From NCBI RefSeq assembly GCF_001661495.1, contig NZ_BDDT01000003.1, forward strand, positions 124,001-188,000: a DNA stretch of 64,000 bases, written 5' to 3'. A program made the translations under genes and the position numbers. Shown here in pieces: positions 35,860 to 45,579 of the stretch. The stretch comes from Pseudoalteromonas prydzensis. Its GTDB lineage: Bacteria; Pseudomonadota; Gammaproteobacteria; Enterobacterales; Alteromonadaceae. Below the pieces are notes generated by a model. It was given only the letters and a program-made list of their open reading frames with translations. It searched no databases and was not told where the DNA came from. The first letter of the stretch is position 1, and the number at the start of each line of letters is the position of its first letter.

Positions 35860-36477
35860 TTATGAGGGCTTGCTCTCGTCGGCTTTAGCCTCGTCTTCAT
35901 CAGGTATATATTTATACAACATGATGATAGAGGCAAAAATACTGACAAAGGTAATAGCCATCAGCCCAAATACTTTAAAGTTTACCCAAAAATCAAGAGA
36001 GAAATTATAAGCAATATAAATATTGAGTGCTGCAATTGCGGCTGTAATTGCAGCCCATAGTAAGTTGAGTTTGTCCCACAGTGGTTCAGGTACGCTATTG
36101 GCTTGCTCTGTCTCTGTGGCATTATTTAACACCGAACTCAGTGCTTGCTTGACGAGATTCTTGCCTATAAAGTAGCGGCTGAATAATAGCGTTAAAGACA
36201 GCAGCGCATAAATAATTGTGGCCTTCCATTTTACAAACTGCTCATCATGAAAAACGAGTGTTAACGTGCCTAAAATGACCGCGATGGCAAAAAACACCCA
36301 CTGCCGCGCTGGTACTTTAGCCGTTGTAAAATAAGAATACGCAACTTGAATAAGCGTGGTGCCCATCAAAAGTGCTGTTGCCCAGTAAATATCAACTAAT
36401 TTAAAGACCGCAAAAAATAAAACTAGTGGGATAAACTCGATTAATGCATGCATATACTGCTCAAAATGTGATTGCAA
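35860..36477 (-). CDS. yciB: Inner-membrane septation protein YciB
   Basis: 205 residues with about five membrane helices. FIPLVLFFAVFKLVDIYWATA at the start and the late FWVNFKVFGLMAITFVSIF are the conserved YciB/IspZ blocks. YciB affects septation and envelope synthesis in enterics and Shigella. The C-terminus is acidic and extended (DEDEAKADES). It lies upstream of the CPBP homologue and is divergent from the HU gene. Confidence 0.93.
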   Translation of the reverse strand: MQSHFEQYMHALIEFIPLVLFFAVFKLVDIYWATALLMGTTLIQVAYSYFTTAKVPARQWVFFAIAVILGTLTLVFHDEQFVKWKATIIYALLSLTLLFSRYFIGKNLVKQALSSVLNNATETEQANSVPEPLWDKLNLLWAAITAAIAALNIYIAYNFSLDFWVNFKVFGLMAITFVSIFASIIMLYKYIPDEDEAKADESKPS

Positions 36478-36627
36478 AAAATAATTGCACAGGTTGTATC
36501 AATTTATTGTGTTATTTACAAGGTTGACTTAGTGGTTACTAACCCTTAGCCTGCGTGCTTTTGTATTCAATCATTACCAAAATCCACTGAATCGCCATCG
36601 AGTCAGTGAGTTTTTTAGGAGCATTTT

Positions 36628-36897
36628 ATGAATAAAGCAGACCTTATCAGTGCTATGTCGGCGCACAGCGAATTAACTAAGAAAGATTCACACGCCGCTT
36701 TGACAAGCATGTTAGCTGTTATTACAAAATCATTGTCTGAAGGCGACCAAGTACAAATTAATGGTTTTGGTACATTTGCCTTGAGTTATTACCCCGCACG
36801 CACAGGGCGCAACCCACAAACTGGCGCAGCGATTGAAATAGAAGGAGCCAATAAGCCAGTGTTTAAAGCGGCTAAGGCACTGAAAGACGCCTTATGA
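36628..36897 (+). CDS. HU-family DNA-binding protein
   Basis: 89 residues, the standard HU length. MNKADLISAMSAHS opening, then VQINGFGTFALSYYPARTGRNPQTG, which is the DNA-binding beta arm with its RNPQTG tip, and the VFKAAKALKDAL end. It is a histone-like nucleoid protein that bends DNA. Ribosome binding site AGGAGC precedes the ATG. Whether it equals HupA or HupB cannot be decided. Confidence 0.95.
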   Translation: MNKADLISAMSAHSELTKKDSHAALTSMLAVITKSLSEGDQVQINGFGTFALSYYPARTGRNPQTGAAIEIEGANKPVFKAAKALKDAL

Positions 36898-37035
36898 TGT
36901 AGAATCTTCGCACTTTGTTACTCAATTACAGAGTGCTTGTCATTTTCTCACTATACCCCCCTTTAATTTCAATGCTTTATATTTGGCATGGTGTCTGCTT
37001 TTATATCCTTAAGCTTAATAAAATAAGGAGATATC

Positions 37036-37614
37036 ATGTCTAGATTACAAACGGGTAGCCAACTTAAAGGCAAAAAAATAGCCATTCTAGCAACTGACGG
37101 CTTTGAGCAAAGTGAGCTGTTTTCACCGCGAAATGCTTTATTAGATGCTGGCGCAACTGTTGAGGTTATTTCAATCAAAGAAGGTGAAATTACAGGTTGG
37201 GATGAAGATGTATGGGGCGATAAGGTGGCCGTGGATAAACTCGCAAGTGAGGCAAATAGTGATGATTATGATGCGTTGCTGTTACCCGGCGGTTTATTTA
37301 ACCCAGATAGTTTGCGGATTGACAAAGATGCAAAGGCATTTGTTGATGGCTTTTTTGGCGCAGACAAAAACAAACCCGTCGCAGCAATTTGTCATGGACC
37401 ATGGTTATTAGCAGAAATTAATAAATTGCGAGATCGCACAGTAACCTCTTTCCCAAGTATTAAAACTGACTTGATCAATGCCGGTGCTAATTGGGTCGAC
37501 AAAGAGGTGAGTGTTGATAGAGGTTTAGTTACGAGCAGGAGCCCTGCGGATCTAGCTGCGTTTAATCGTAAATTTATAGAAGAAATTATTGAAGGTAAAC
37601 ACCAAGCACATTAG
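37036..37614 (+). CDS. PfpI/DJ-1-family protein (type 1 glutamine amidotransferase-like)
   Basis: 192 residues. The nucleophile elbow is AAICHGPWLL with C119-H120, and the acid residue of the family sits in DGFEQSEL near the start. The group includes YhbO/PfpI, linked to stress protection and glyoxalase- or deglycase-like activity. AAGGAG precedes the start. It is a single-gene unit closed by the terminator it shares with the trp operon. Confidence 0.92.
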   Translation: MSRLQTGSQLKGKKIAILATDGFEQSELFSPRNALLDAGATVEVISIKEGEITGWDEDVWGDKVAVDKLASEANSDDYDALLLPGGLFNPDSLRIDKDAKAFVDGFFGADKNKPVAAICHGPWLLAEINKLRDRTVTSFPSIKTDLINAGANWVDKEVSVDRGLVTSRSPADLAAFNRKFIEEIIEGKHQAH

Positions 37615-37620
37615 TCTAAA

Positions 37621-37641
37621 AAGGGCGCTGTGAGCGCCCTT
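37621..37641. terminator. Bidirectional terminator at the end of the trp operon
   Basis: AAGGGCGCT (37621-37629) pairs with AGCGCCCTT (37633-37641). On the minus strand CCCTTTTTAG follows, a good end for trpA; on the plus strand it closes the PfpI-type gene. Confidence 0.9.
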
Positions 37642-37650
37642 AAGTTATGC

Positions 37651-38481
37651 TTAGAGATTTGTAGCTGCCTTCATAGCGGCTACAAATTCTTTTAATCCAT
37701 TCAACATCACTTGTGGGTTATCAAGATTAGTTTCAATGATTTTAACCACAGCAGATCCTGAAATGGCGCCCGCTGCGCCCGCTGCTAGTGCGGCTTTAAC
37801 ATCTTCTGGTGTAGAAATACCAAAGCCAAGTAACGCCGGTGCGCTGTGATACTCTTTTAACTTAGTTACAATCGAGGAGGCGGGCATTTGTGCTTTTGTT
37901 TCAGTGCCTGTGACACCCGCGCGAGATAATAGATAAGTATAACCACGTCCATAAGAGGCGCATTCACGTAAGGTGTCATCAGGTGCGTTAGGAGTTGCAA
38001 TAAAAATAGGATCGATGCCATTGTTCATTGCAGCTTTTCGAAACATTTTAGATTCATGTAGCGGCACGTCTGCTACTAAAATTGAATCAACCCCCGCCGC
38101 TTTGGCATCTTTGTAAAAAGTTTCTAGGCCACGTTTAAACACCAAGTTTGAATACAGCAATAAACCAATTGGAATATCAGCATTATATTCACGTACTTGC
38201 TTGATAATATCAAAGCAGTCTTGGGTGTTAATATTAACCTCAAGAGCGCGAATGTTGGCCGCTTGAATAACTGGGCCATCTGCAATTGGATCTGAAAATG
38301 GAATACCAAGCTCTAAGGCATCTGCGCCGCCATCAATTAAGCTTTTGATGATTTCAACACTGAGCTCTTTGTTGGGGTCGCCAATGGTGACGAAAGGCAC
38401 AAAAGAACCTTGATTTTGTTCGCTTAATGCGGCGAACATTTTCCCGTAGCGATCTGTTTTTAGCGGGGCTGGCTGGCTCAT
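37651..38481 (-). CDS. trpA: Tryptophan synthase alpha chain
   Basis: 276 residues, standard. It splits indole-3-glycerol phosphate into indole and glyceraldehyde 3-phosphate; indole passes through a tunnel to TrpB. The catalytic residues are E57 ([10 protein letters not shown]) and D68 (PIADGPVIQ). The phosphate-binding GFGIS and GAISGSAVV are late in the chain. Its start overlaps the trpB stop by 4 bases. Last gene of the operon. Confidence 0.98.
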   Translation of the reverse strand: MSQPAPLKTDRYGKMFAALSEQNQGSFVPFVTIGDPNKELSVEIIKSLIDGGADALELGIPFSDPIADGPVIQAANIRALEVNINTQDCFDIIKQVREYNADIPIGLLLYSNLVFKRGLETFYKDAKAAGVDSILVADVPLHESKMFRKAAMNNGIDPIFIATPNAPDDTLRECASYGRGYTYLLSRAGVTGTETKAQMPASSIVTKLKEYHSAPALLGFGISTPEDVKAALAAGAAGAISGSAVVKIIETNLDNPQVMLNGLKEFVAAMKAATNL

Positions 38482-39662
38482 AGTTGATCTCCTTTTGAAA
38501 GTACATCCATTACGTGTGCTAAGTCTTTGTCGCCGCGGCCACTTAAATTCACCACTAAGATGGTGTCTTCCGTTTGTTGCTCTGCATATTTTAATGCGTA
38601 GGCAAGGGCATGGCTTGATTCAAGCGCAGGGATAATACCTTCATTTTTAGCCAATAATTGAAATGCTTCTAGTGCCTCGGTATCGGTAATACCCACATAC
38701 TGAGCGCGACCCGTTTCATGCAAAAAGGCATGTTGTGGGCCGACCGCTGGGTAATCAAGCCCTGCGGAAACTGAGTAAGACTCTTCGATTTGGCCATCAT
38801 CATTTTGCATAATGTAAGTATAAGTACCGTGTAAGATACCTTTTGTGCCCTTACAGATGGTTGCACCATGCTCATGGGTATCAAGACCTTTGCCAGCAGG
38901 CTCTACACCAATCAGTTTAACACTTGGCTCATCAATAAAATCAGTAAACATACCAATGGCGTTAGAGCCACCACCCACGCACGCAAGCACCGCATCAGGT
39001 AGGCGACCTTCCGCTTTTAATACTTGCTGCTTTGCTTCTTCACCAATCATTTTTTGGAACTCACGAACCATAGTTGGGAATGGGTGTGGGCCTGCCGCTG
39101 TGCCAAGTAAGTAATGCGCTTCTTTGTAATTTGCAGACCAATCCCGTAGCGCTTCGTTGACGGCATCTTTCAGTGTGCCAGAGCCTGCGGTAACAGGAAT
39201 AACGGTCGCGCCCATTAATTTCATTCTGAATACGTTTGGTTGCTGACGTTCTACATCTTTAGCGCCCATATAAATCCGGCATTTTAAACCCAATAATGCG
39301 CAGGCAAGTGCCGTGGCAACACCGTGTTGGCCTGCGCCTGTTTCAGCAATAACCTCTTTTTTGCCCATGCGTTTTGTTAGCAGTGCTTGGCCTAACACTT
39401 GATTGGTTTTATGGGCACCGCCGTGTAATAGATCTTCACGTTTTAAATATAATTTTACTTTTGGGTTTTTTATTAAGTTACGGGTTAATGTCAGTGGCGT
39501 AGGGCGCCCTGCATATTCATTAAGTAACTGTTCAAACTCAGCTTGAAATGCAGCATCTGTTTGTGATTTGTTAAACTCGTTTTCTAGTTGTTTTAGTGCA
39601 GGTACTAGCAATTCAGGGACAAACATGCCGCCAAATTCGCCGAAGTAAGCTGGATTATTCAT
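38478..39662 (-). CDS. trpB: Tryptophan synthase beta chain
   Basis: 394 residues if started at ATG 39662, which gives [19 protein letters not shown], the normal TrpB opening; an upstream frame to 39698 would only overlap trpCF. PLP is bound by K85 in [11 protein letters not shown]; the phosphate-binding glycine loop is [10 protein letters not shown]. It joins indole to serine to make tryptophan, in an alpha2-beta2 complex with TrpA. Confidence 0.98.
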   Translation of the reverse strand: MNNPAYFGEFGGMFVPELLVPALKQLENEFNKSQTDAAFQAEFEQLLNEYAGRPTPLTLTRNLIKNPKVKLYLKREDLLHGGAHKTNQVLGQALLTKRMGKKEVIAETGAGQHGVATALACALLGLKCRIYMGAKDVERQQPNVFRMKLMGATVIPVTAGSGTLKDAVNEALRDWSANYKEAHYLLGTAAGPHPFPTMVREFQKMIGEEAKQQVLKAEGRLPDAVLACVGGGSNAIGMFTDFIDEPSVKLIGVEPAGKGLDTHEHGATICKGTKGILHGTYTYIMQNDDGQIEESYSVSAGLDYPAVGPQHAFLHETGRAQYVGITDTEALEAFQLLAKNEGIIPALESSHALAYALKYAEQQTEDTILVVNLSGRGDKDLAHVMDVLSKGDQL

Positions 39663-39669
39663 AAGAACC

Positions 39670-41034
39670 TCAATATTTACGGATGCTGATAAACGCATCG
39701 TTTAATTTGTTTTGGCATTTTTTACCGGCACTTTGCTCAACCCCAGAATTTAGGTCAAGACCATGAGCGCCTTGGTATAATGCACCTTGAATGTTGTCGG
39801 CATTTAAGCCACCAGCGAGCATAAATGGGCTGCTGGCATGTTCTAAAATTGACCAATCAAAGGTTTTCCCTGTGCCACCTGCTTGTGTATCGCTGTGGGT
39901 GTCGTATAGATGGCGATCAACTCCAGCAAGCGGTGTCGGTAGACTGTCTTTAACAGCTTGCGCTTTCCAAATCTGACAGCTACTTGGTAGCAAAGGACGC
40001 AATTGGTTAATATAGGTTTGGTCTTCTTGACCATGTAATTGTACAGCGGCAAGTTTTAAGCTCTGCGCGTGCTCTACAACGTCTTTAATGCTGGCATTGA
40101 CAAATACCCCAACGAAAGCAAGTGGGGCACTTTGGGTAATTTGCAAAGCGCAATCTAAATCAACATAACGAGGTGATTTAGGTGCAAAAATGAGCCCACC
40201 AAATACAGCACCACTGTTATAAGCATTCATGGCATCTTCACTGCGGGTTAAACCACAAACTTTGTTTTCCCCTAAGATCACACGACGACAAGCGCGTTCT
40301 AAATCACGCTCAGCCATCAGCGAGCTGCCGATCAAAAAACCATTACATAGAGGCGCAAGGCGTTTCACATCTTGATGGGTGTAAATACCGGATTCGGAAA
40401 TAACCACTTTATCGTCAGGAATAAGCTTACGTAGTTGTTCGGTGGTCGCTAAGTTGGTACTTAAATCACGTAAATCACGGTTATTAATACCGATGATCTG
40501 GGCATCAAGGGCAAGTGCTCTATGCACTTCTTGCACATTACTTACCTCAGTCAGAATAGCCATATTTAAGCTCTGCGCTACAGCTGCAAGTTGTTGATAC
40601 TGCTCGTCATCAAGAACTGACAACATTAATAAAATGGCATCACCACCATAAATACGCGCCATATAAATTTGGTATTCATCAATAAAGAAGTCTTTACAGA
40701 TCAATGGCTGTTCAACTTGGCTGCGGACAAATTCTAAGTAATCAAAACTGCCTTGAAAATATTTTTCATCAGTGAGCACACTGATACAGCTGGCGTAGTT
40801 TTTATACACGCTGGTGATCTCAGCTAAATCAAACGGCTCACGAATAAGACCCTTTGACGGTGAGGCTTTTTTGCATTCCAGAATAAACTGCGTGCCAGGC
40901 GCTGCAAGGGCCTTATAAAAATCACGACTTGTAGCTACTGCTTGATGTTTAAAGCTTTCAAGCGGGCGTTTGGCTTTACGCGCTTCGAGCTCTATTTTTT
41001 TGTCTGCGACTATTTTGTCTAATACATTAGCCAT
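39670..41034 (-). CDS. trpCF: Fused indole-3-glycerol-phosphate synthase / phosphoribosylanthranilate isomerase
   Basis: 454 residues with two TIM barrels. Residues 1-255 are Trp[16 protein letters not shown] holds the catalytic lysines and [12 protein letters not shown] the phosphate side. Residues about 256-454 are Trp[12 protein letters not shown] has the catalytic cysteine and [10 protein letters not shown] the glycine loop; the second catalytic Asp is in YDTHSD. The fusion is the same as in E. coli and other gammaproteobacteria. It overlaps trpD by 8 bases and lies 7 bases from trpB. Confidence 0.98.
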   Translation of the reverse strand: MANVLDKIVADKKIELEARKAKRPLESFKHQAVATSRDFYKALAAPGTQFILECKKASPSKGLIREPFDLAEITSVYKNYASCISVLTDEKYFQGSFDYLEFVRSQVEQPLICKDFFIDEYQIYMARIYGGDAILLMLSVLDDEQYQQLAAVAQSLNMAILTEVSNVQEVHRALALDAQIIGINNRDLRDLSTNLATTEQLRKLIPDDKVVISESGIYTHQDVKRLAPLCNGFLIGSSLMAERDLERACRRVILGENKVCGLTRSEDAMNAYNSGAVFGGLIFAPKSPRYVDLDCALQITQSAPLAFVGVFVNASIKDVVEHAQSLKLAAVQLHGQEDQTYINQLRPLLPSSCQIWKAQAVKDSLPTPLAGVDRHLYDTHSDTQAGGTGKTFDWSILEHASSPFMLAGGLNADNIQGALYQGAHGLDLNSGVEQSAGKKCQNKLNDAFISIRKY

Positions 41035-42100
41035 TAGTTACCTCTGAATTTGCGACTGCTTTATTACTTTGCTCAACTATGGCGTTCAGTGTGCTTAATG
41101 CGCGGCCAGTTTGTAATACGGTTTTAACGTGCAGAGCGGCGCTTTTAAAATCATCCGCTTTATTGGTTAAATAAAGTAACGCGGCAACATTTACAATGAT
41201 GGCTGCATTGTGTGCGTCTGTGCCGTTACCCGCTAAAATTGCGCGACTTGCCTCGGCGTTATATTCTGGACCTTCACCGGCTAATTGTTCAAGTGAATAG
41301 TTTGCAAGACCAAAATCCGCAGGGGTTAGTGTGTATTGGCTGATTTCACCATTATTTAGCTCTGCAACCGTGGTTTTACCGTGCAAGGCGATTTCATCTG
41401 TGCCTGAGCCATGTACAACCATAGCACGCGGTGTACCTAACGTTTTTAAGGTTTGTGCCATTGCTAGGCATAAACTCTCGTCATATACCCCCAAAAGTTG
41501 TACATCAGGTGCCGCAGGGTTTGCCAGTGGTCCTAATATATTAAAGATGGTGCGGGTTTTTAAAGTGGTACGTACCCCCATGGCGTGACGAACACCGCTG
41601 TGATAATGGGGGGCAAACAAGAAAGTGAAGCCAGTTTGCTCTAAACATGCAACGGCTTCTTCAGGTGTCATATTGATATTAATACCCAGCGCTTTGAGTA
41701 AATCGGCAGAGCCCGAGTTACTTGATACACTGCGATTCCCATGTTTAACCATATTAATACCGCACGCTGCAGCAACGATTGCTGCCGTGGTGCTAATATT
41801 TATAGTATTTGAGCCATCCCCCCCAGTGCCACAGCTATCCGCTAAATTACTTGCTGTGGTTTTAAAAGGCACTGCGTTGGCGCGCATGGACGCGGCGGCG
41901 CCAGCGATTTCATCACTTACTTCACCTTTTATTTTTAGTGCAACTAAAATGGCGGTAAGCTCAATTTCGTTCACATTGCCTTGCATGATGGCATCAAATA
42001 ATTGCTGGCTTTGATTAAAGCTTAATGATGATTGCGTTAGTAACACTTCAATCATTGAGCCAATGCTCGCCTCACTGGCTGATTGTTGGTTTGCTGACAT
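41027..42100 (-). CDS. trpD: Anthranilate phosphoribosyltransferase
   Basis: 357 residues. The PRPP-binding motif is DSCGTGGDGSNTINIST near residues 88-104, followed by KHGNRSVSSNSGSAD; the family's long N-terminal helical domain is present. It transfers phosphoribose to anthranilate. Unlike E. coli it is not fused to trpG, which is a separate gene just upstream (8 bases). Confidence 0.98.
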   Translation of the reverse strand: MSANQQSASEASIGSMIEVLLTQSSLSFNQSQQLFDAIMQGNVNEIELTAILVALKIKGEVSDEIAGAAASMRANAVPFKTTASNLADSCGTGGDGSNTINISTTAAIVAAACGINMVKHGNRSVSSNSGSADLLKALGININMTPEEAVACLEQTGFTFLFAPHYHSGVRHAMGVRTTLKTRTIFNILGPLANPAAPDVQLLGVYDESLCLAMAQTLKTLGTPRAMVVHGSGTDEIALHGKTTVAELNNGEISQYTLTPADFGLANYSLEQLAGEGPEYNAEASRAILAGNGTDAHNAAIIVNVAALLYLTNKADDFKSAALHVKTVLQTGRALSTLNAIVEQSNKAVANSEVTNG

Positions 42101-42108
42101 ACGATCCT

Positions 42109-42726
42109 CTACTGCTGTGCATTGGCTAAAAATTGCATACTCTGTTGAAGTAGCGCGGCGCCATTTGGCGTCAAAATAGATTCAGGATGAAATTGGTAGC
42201 CAAGGGCTTTATCATCGTGATGATAAATAGCCATCGGGATTGTTTCATAATGAGCTATCACGGCGACACTTGCTGGTACTTTTGTCGCCATTAGGGAATG
42301 ATAGCGGGCTACTGGCATACGTTGTCCCATTCCTGCAAAAACAGGATGCTCACTCAATTCGATGATTGATGACTTACCATGAACGGTTTCACCAGCATGA
42401 CCGATAATGCCTCCATAGCTTTGTGTCAGCGCTTGTTGACCTAAACATATCCCGAGCATCGGGAAACGGCCTTTACATAATTCAATCAATGCCATTAAAC
42501 AACCCGCTGCTGTGGGCGTGCCAGGACCTGGTGAAAGTACTAAAATAACAGGTTTAGTCTCGCTGCACATTTTGTCAAAAATTACCTGTGCATCTATATT
42601 GTTACGATATACCACTAAATCGCTGCCCAACATAGAAAGTTCATCGACTAAGTTATAACTAAATGAATCAAAGTTATCTAAAAAGTAGATTTTTACGTCG
42701 CTTAGTTTGTTGATTAATTGGCTCAT
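42109..42726 (-). CDS. trpG: Anthranilate synthase, glutamine amidotransferase component
   Basis: 205 residues, class I glutamine amidotransferase. The triad is C94 (LGICLGQQ), H180 and E182 (YQFHPESIL). It supplies ammonia from glutamine to TrpE. It begins one base after the trpE stop, so production of both subunits is likely coupled. The N-terminus is about ten residues longer than usual; a start nearer the YFLDNFDSF motif is not available as ATG. Confidence 0.97.
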   Translation of the reverse strand: MSQLINKLSDVKIYFLDNFDSFSYNLVDELSMLGSDLVVYRNNIDAQVIFDKMCSETKPVILVLSPGPGTPTAAGCLMALIELCKGRFPMLGICLGQQALTQSYGGIIGHAGETVHGKSSIIELSEHPVFAGMGQRMPVARYHSLMATKVPASVAVIAHYETIPMAIYHHDDKALGYQFHPESILTPNGAALLQQSMQFLANAQQ

Positions 42727-42727
42727 G

Positions 42728-44296
42728 TTAGTGTCCTTGATAAGTCGATTGAATCGCTGTGATCACCGCTTGTGCTTTTGCGCGGGTTTCATTTGCTTCA
42801 GATTGTGGATCTGAGTCATACACCACACCGGCACCTGCTTGCACATAAGCGATGTTATTTTTAACAAAGGCCGAGCGTATAACAATACAGCTATCCATCG
42901 CTCCATCACCGGTTAAGTAGCCAACAGCGCCACCATAACTGCCACGGCGTTTCCCTTCGGTTTGACGAACCAGTTCAGCAGCGCTGACTTTCGGGGCGCC
43001 AACTAAGGTGCCCATATTCATGCAAGCTTGGTAAGCGTGTAGGGCGTCTAGTTCAGGCTTTAAAGTGCCCACAACCCGTGACACTAAATGCATCACTTGC
43101 GAATAACGGTCTACTTTTAATAACTCTTTGGCGTGACGAGTACCAGGTACACTAATGCGTGCCACATCATTACGGGCTAAATCGACTAACATTAAGTGTT
43201 CAGCGCGTTCTTTTTGATCGTTCCGTAATTCAAGTTCAATACGGCTATCTAAGTCGGGATTGATTTGTCCATTGGCAAATTTGCCGCGTGCACGAGTACC
43301 AGCGATTGGATACACTTCGACCTGCTGAGTGTGCGCACAAAACTTTAATGCTGATTCTGGTGAAGCGCCAAACAATGCAAATTCGCTATCACGCATATAA
43401 AACATATACGGGCTTGGATTTTGTTTTTTGAGTTGGCTATAAGCATGTAAGGGATTTGCACAGGCTAAAGAAAATGTCCGTGACGGTACGACCTGAAAAA
43501 TATCACCGTCAACAATGTGTTTTTTCAGCGTATTGACCTGCTGACAATAGTCGTCATCGCTAATATCAACAGTTACTTCGTTGCTGCCCGGATTTAGCTG
43601 GGCACTAAAGTCATCGGCTTGGTCGCATAATGCATTTAAACGCTCTAGTTTTTTGCCCACTTCAAAGCAATTTGCATGGACGTCAGGACCATTAAATACA
43701 TTGCCAATCAACTCTGTGGTTTTGGCTTGATGGTCAATAACAACTAAGGTTTCAGCTAAGTAGAATACATAGTCAGGGCAACTGTTTTCACCATCAGGCA
43801 CTTCAGTTAGCTGCTCAAAGTTAGCCACCATGTCATAGGCAAATACGCCACCTAAAAATAATGAGAACGGATTTTCGGTGGTACTGCTTATATTGTTGAT
43901 ACAGCAGCGCAGCGCACTAAATGCGTTATCGGCAACTAATTTAGACGCTTCGTCAATATTACTGTCGGTGCCTTGATACTCAATACTTAAGGTTTGCCCG
44001 TTTAACTGCGTATGACAATTGTCGAGTTTAGTTATTAAATAGGGGAGTAATTGTTGGCCATTGTTCGATTGTGAAGTCACAGTGACTGTTTTACCTTTAC
44101 AGGTGATCTTGAGCGCGCAATCGACCAAAATTAAACTTTTTACACTGTCTTTAGAGTCAATTTCAGCGGACTCTAATAACAGTGAATTGTCTTTATCGAG
44201 TAACCCATACAAAGCTAATGGGCTGTGGATATATTCTCGCACTTCGGTGATGCTGGTGACTTCACCTGGCGTTGTTGTAATATGACTAAAAATCAA
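42728..44296 (-). CDS. trpE: Anthranilate synthase component I
   Basis: 522 residues, full length. The tryptophan feedback site is marked by LLLESAEI at about 39-46. The chorismate-binding half has FQVVPSRTFSL, GASPESALKF, YPIAGTRARG and the VGAPKVSAAELV block. It forms the anthranilate synthase complex with TrpG. The start codon is TTG at 44296, with GAGGG eight bases upstream; no in-frame ATG is near, and an out-of-frame ATG (MRFDF then stop) overlaps it. Expression is governed by two leader attenuators upstream. Confidence 0.96.
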   Translation of the reverse strand: MIFSHITTTPGEVTSITEVREYIHSPLALYGLLDKDNSLLLESAEIDSKDSVKSLILVDCALKITCKGKTVTVTSQSNNGQQLLPYLITKLDNCHTQLNGQTLSIEYQGTDSNIDEASKLVADNAFSALRCCINNISSTTENPFSLFLGGVFAYDMVANFEQLTEVPDGENSCPDYVFYLAETLVVIDHQAKTTELIGNVFNGPDVHANCFEVGKKLERLNALCDQADDFSAQLNPGSNEVTVDISDDDYCQQVNTLKKHIVDGDIFQVVPSRTFSLACANPLHAYSQLKKQNPSPYMFYMRDSEFALFGASPESALKFCAHTQQVEVYPIAGTRARGKFANGQINPDLDSRIELELRNDQKERAEHLMLVDLARNDVARISVPGTRHAKELLKVDRYSQVMHLVSRVVGTLKPELDALHAYQACMNMGTLVGAPKVSAAELVRQTEGKRRGSYGGAVGYLTGDGAMDSCIVIRSAFVKNNIAYVQAGAGVVYDSDPQSEANETRAKAQAVITAIQSTYQGH

Positions 44297-44317
44297 ACCT
44301 CATTCCCTCAAAAAAAT

Positions 44318-44347
44318 AAACCCCGCAAGCTACGCTGTGCGGGGTTT
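44318..44347 (-). terminator. trp attenuator 2 (proximal terminator)
   Basis: On the minus strand AAACCCCGCA pairs with TGCGGGGTTT, followed by TATTTTTTT. It lies between leader peptide 2 and trpE. The CCCGC arm is also complementary to GCGGG at 44389-44393, just at the leader 2 stop, giving the antiterminator. Confidence 0.9.
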
Positions 44348-44392
44348 GAATAACGATACTTAATAAAATTAAGATAGACCATTACCGTCCCG

Positions 44393-44443
44393 CTATACCA
44401 GGCGCCACCACCAGTGATGTGTAATAGTTGCTACGTTATTCAT
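44393..44443 (-). CDS. trpL: trp leader peptide 2
   Basis: A 16-residue peptide MNNVATITHHWWWRLV with three adjacent Trp codons. The ribosome binding site is GGGG (minus strand) before the ATG. Stalling at the Trp codons would free the GCGGG segment at its 3' end to pair with the next terminator's arm, letting RNA polymerase go on into trpE; this is the classical trp attenuation design. It is the second of two such leaders. Confidence 0.9.
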   Translation of the reverse strand: MNNVATITHHWWWRLV

Positions 44444-44472
44444 GTTTGTTACCCCAAAATTTAAATATAAAA

Positions 44473-44493
44473 AAACCCGCAATAAGCGGGTTT
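44473..44493 (-). terminator. trp attenuator 1 (distal terminator)
   Basis: On the minus strand AAACCCGC, loop TTATT, GCGGGTTT, then TTTTATATTT. ACCCG is also complementary to CGGGT at 44521-44525 after leader 1, and CACTCG at the leader 1 end can pair with CGGGTG, so the four-segment attenuator logic is complete. Confidence 0.9.
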
Positions 44494-44530
44494 AGAATGT
44501 GTTAGACACGACAATTCGTCACCCGATAAT

Positions 44531-44575
44531 TTACGAGTGCCACCACCAGATAGTGTTTTGGATTGAATTGATCAT
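44531..44575 (-). CDS. trpL: trp leader peptide 1
   Basis: A 14-residue peptide MINSIQNTIWWWHS with three adjacent Trp codons and a TAA stop. It lies about 27 bases after the likely transcription start and before the first terminator. Its Trp run is in the position needed for ribosome stalling to control the hairpin at 44473-44493. It shares no sequence with leader 2 apart from the WWW run, so recent duplication is not obvious. Confidence 0.88.
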   Translation of the reverse strand: MINSIQNTIWWWHS

Positions 44576-44608
44576 TGTTTTTGTTCTTTATGTGTCTTAA
44601 GTAGCTAC

Positions 44609-44638
44609 AGTAAACCGTATCAACGGCATTAGTGTCAA
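44609..44638 (-). promoter_or_regulatory. Probable trp promoter
   Basis: A perfect TTGACA -35 box on the minus strand (44638-44633), an 18-base gap, and a TTTACT -10 box (44614-44609). It would start RNA close to 44602, giving a short untranslated stretch before leader 1. GTAGCTAC at 44601-44608 is a palindrome at the start site that might be part of an operator, but it does not match the enteric TrpR site. Confidence 0.65.
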
Positions 44639-44721
44639 GTATTTATTTAAAACAATTTATTTAAAAATTTTGTTATACTTAATAACAACTTTCGCACATT
44701 TAATATGAGCAGTCTTCTCTT

Positions 44722-45579
44722 TTGATAAAATACGATTTACATAGCCACACTACACATTCTGACGGACAACTAACTGTAGAGCAGTTATTATTGCGCGCAG
44801 TTGAAAAAAATATCGATGTATTTGCGATCACCGATCACGATACCACTGCTGCCATCAAACCTGCTCATGCTTATATTCAAAGCCAAGCCTTACCACTGAA
44901 ATTGATCAACGGGGTTGAAATTTCCACCAAATGGGAGAGCTTTGAGATCCACATTGTGGCATTGAATGTCGATATTGATGAAGCAACATTAATTAATTTG
45001 TTGACTATACAGCAACAAAAAAGAGCAGATAGAGCAATCGAAATTGGTCGTCGGTTAGAGAAAAATGGTTTTGAGGGTATCTACCAACAAGCGCAAGCGC
45101 TTGCAGAAGATGCGCAAATAACCCGTGCACATTATGCTCGTGCACTAATCGCTCGTGGCGTTGCAACGACTATACCTGGGGTGTTTAAAAAATACCTAGG
45201 GCGCGCAAAAACAGGGTATGTACCAAGTGATTGGTGCGACATGCAAACGGCCATTGCTGCTATTCATGCCGCCGGAGGCGTTGCTGTGTTAGCACATCCT
45301 GGTCGTTATCAAATGTCGAATAAATGGTTACGTAAATTATTGACTCAGTTTAAAAGTGCGGGAGGGGACGCAATGGAAGTTGCGCAGCCGCAACAAGCAC
45401 CGAGTGAGCGACAGTTTTTAGGCGAATTAAGCCGCGAGTATGATTTACTGTGTTCGCAAGGATCTGATTTTCATTTTCCTACTAGTTGGCTAGAATTAGG
45501 AAAAAACTTATATTTGCCAAAAGATTGCCAAGGTGTTTGGCAAACTTGGGAAGGGCAAGAAGGAGACGCACATGAGTGA
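44722..45579 (+). CDS. rnm: RNase AM (5'-3' exoribonuclease, PHP family; YciV)
   Basis: 285 residues with a PHP phosphoesterase domain. Metal-binding motifs are DLHSHTTHSDG near the N-terminus, FAITDHDTT, NGVEIS, VAVLAHPGRY and the late SQGSDFHF. RNase AM trims 5' ends of ribosomal RNAs and degrades short oligonucleotides. The start appears to be TTG at 44722; a tiny frame MSSLLF beginning at 44705 ends so that its TGA overlaps this TTG, which could couple translation. Divergent from the trp operon, as in many gammaproteobacteria, and overlapping yciO by 8 bases. Confidence 0.94.
   Translation: MIKYDLHSHTTHSDGQLTVEQLLLRAVEKNIDVFAITDHDTTAAIKPAHAYIQSQALPLKLINGVEISTKWESFEIHIVALNVDIDEATLINLLTIQQQKRADRAIEIGRRLEKNGFEGIYQQAQALAEDAQITRAHYARALIARGVATTIPGVFKKYLGRAKTGYVPSDWCDMQTAIAAIHAAGGVAVLAHPGRYQMSNKWLRKLLTQFKSAGGDAMEVAQPQQAPSERQFLGELSREYDLLCSQGSDFHFPTSWLELGKNLYLPKDCQGVWQTWEGQEGDAHE

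Noticed and set aside
44601..44608. TrpR operator at the GTAGCTAC palindrome
   Set aside because: It is too short and differs from the known TrpR site; attenuation is enough to explain control.
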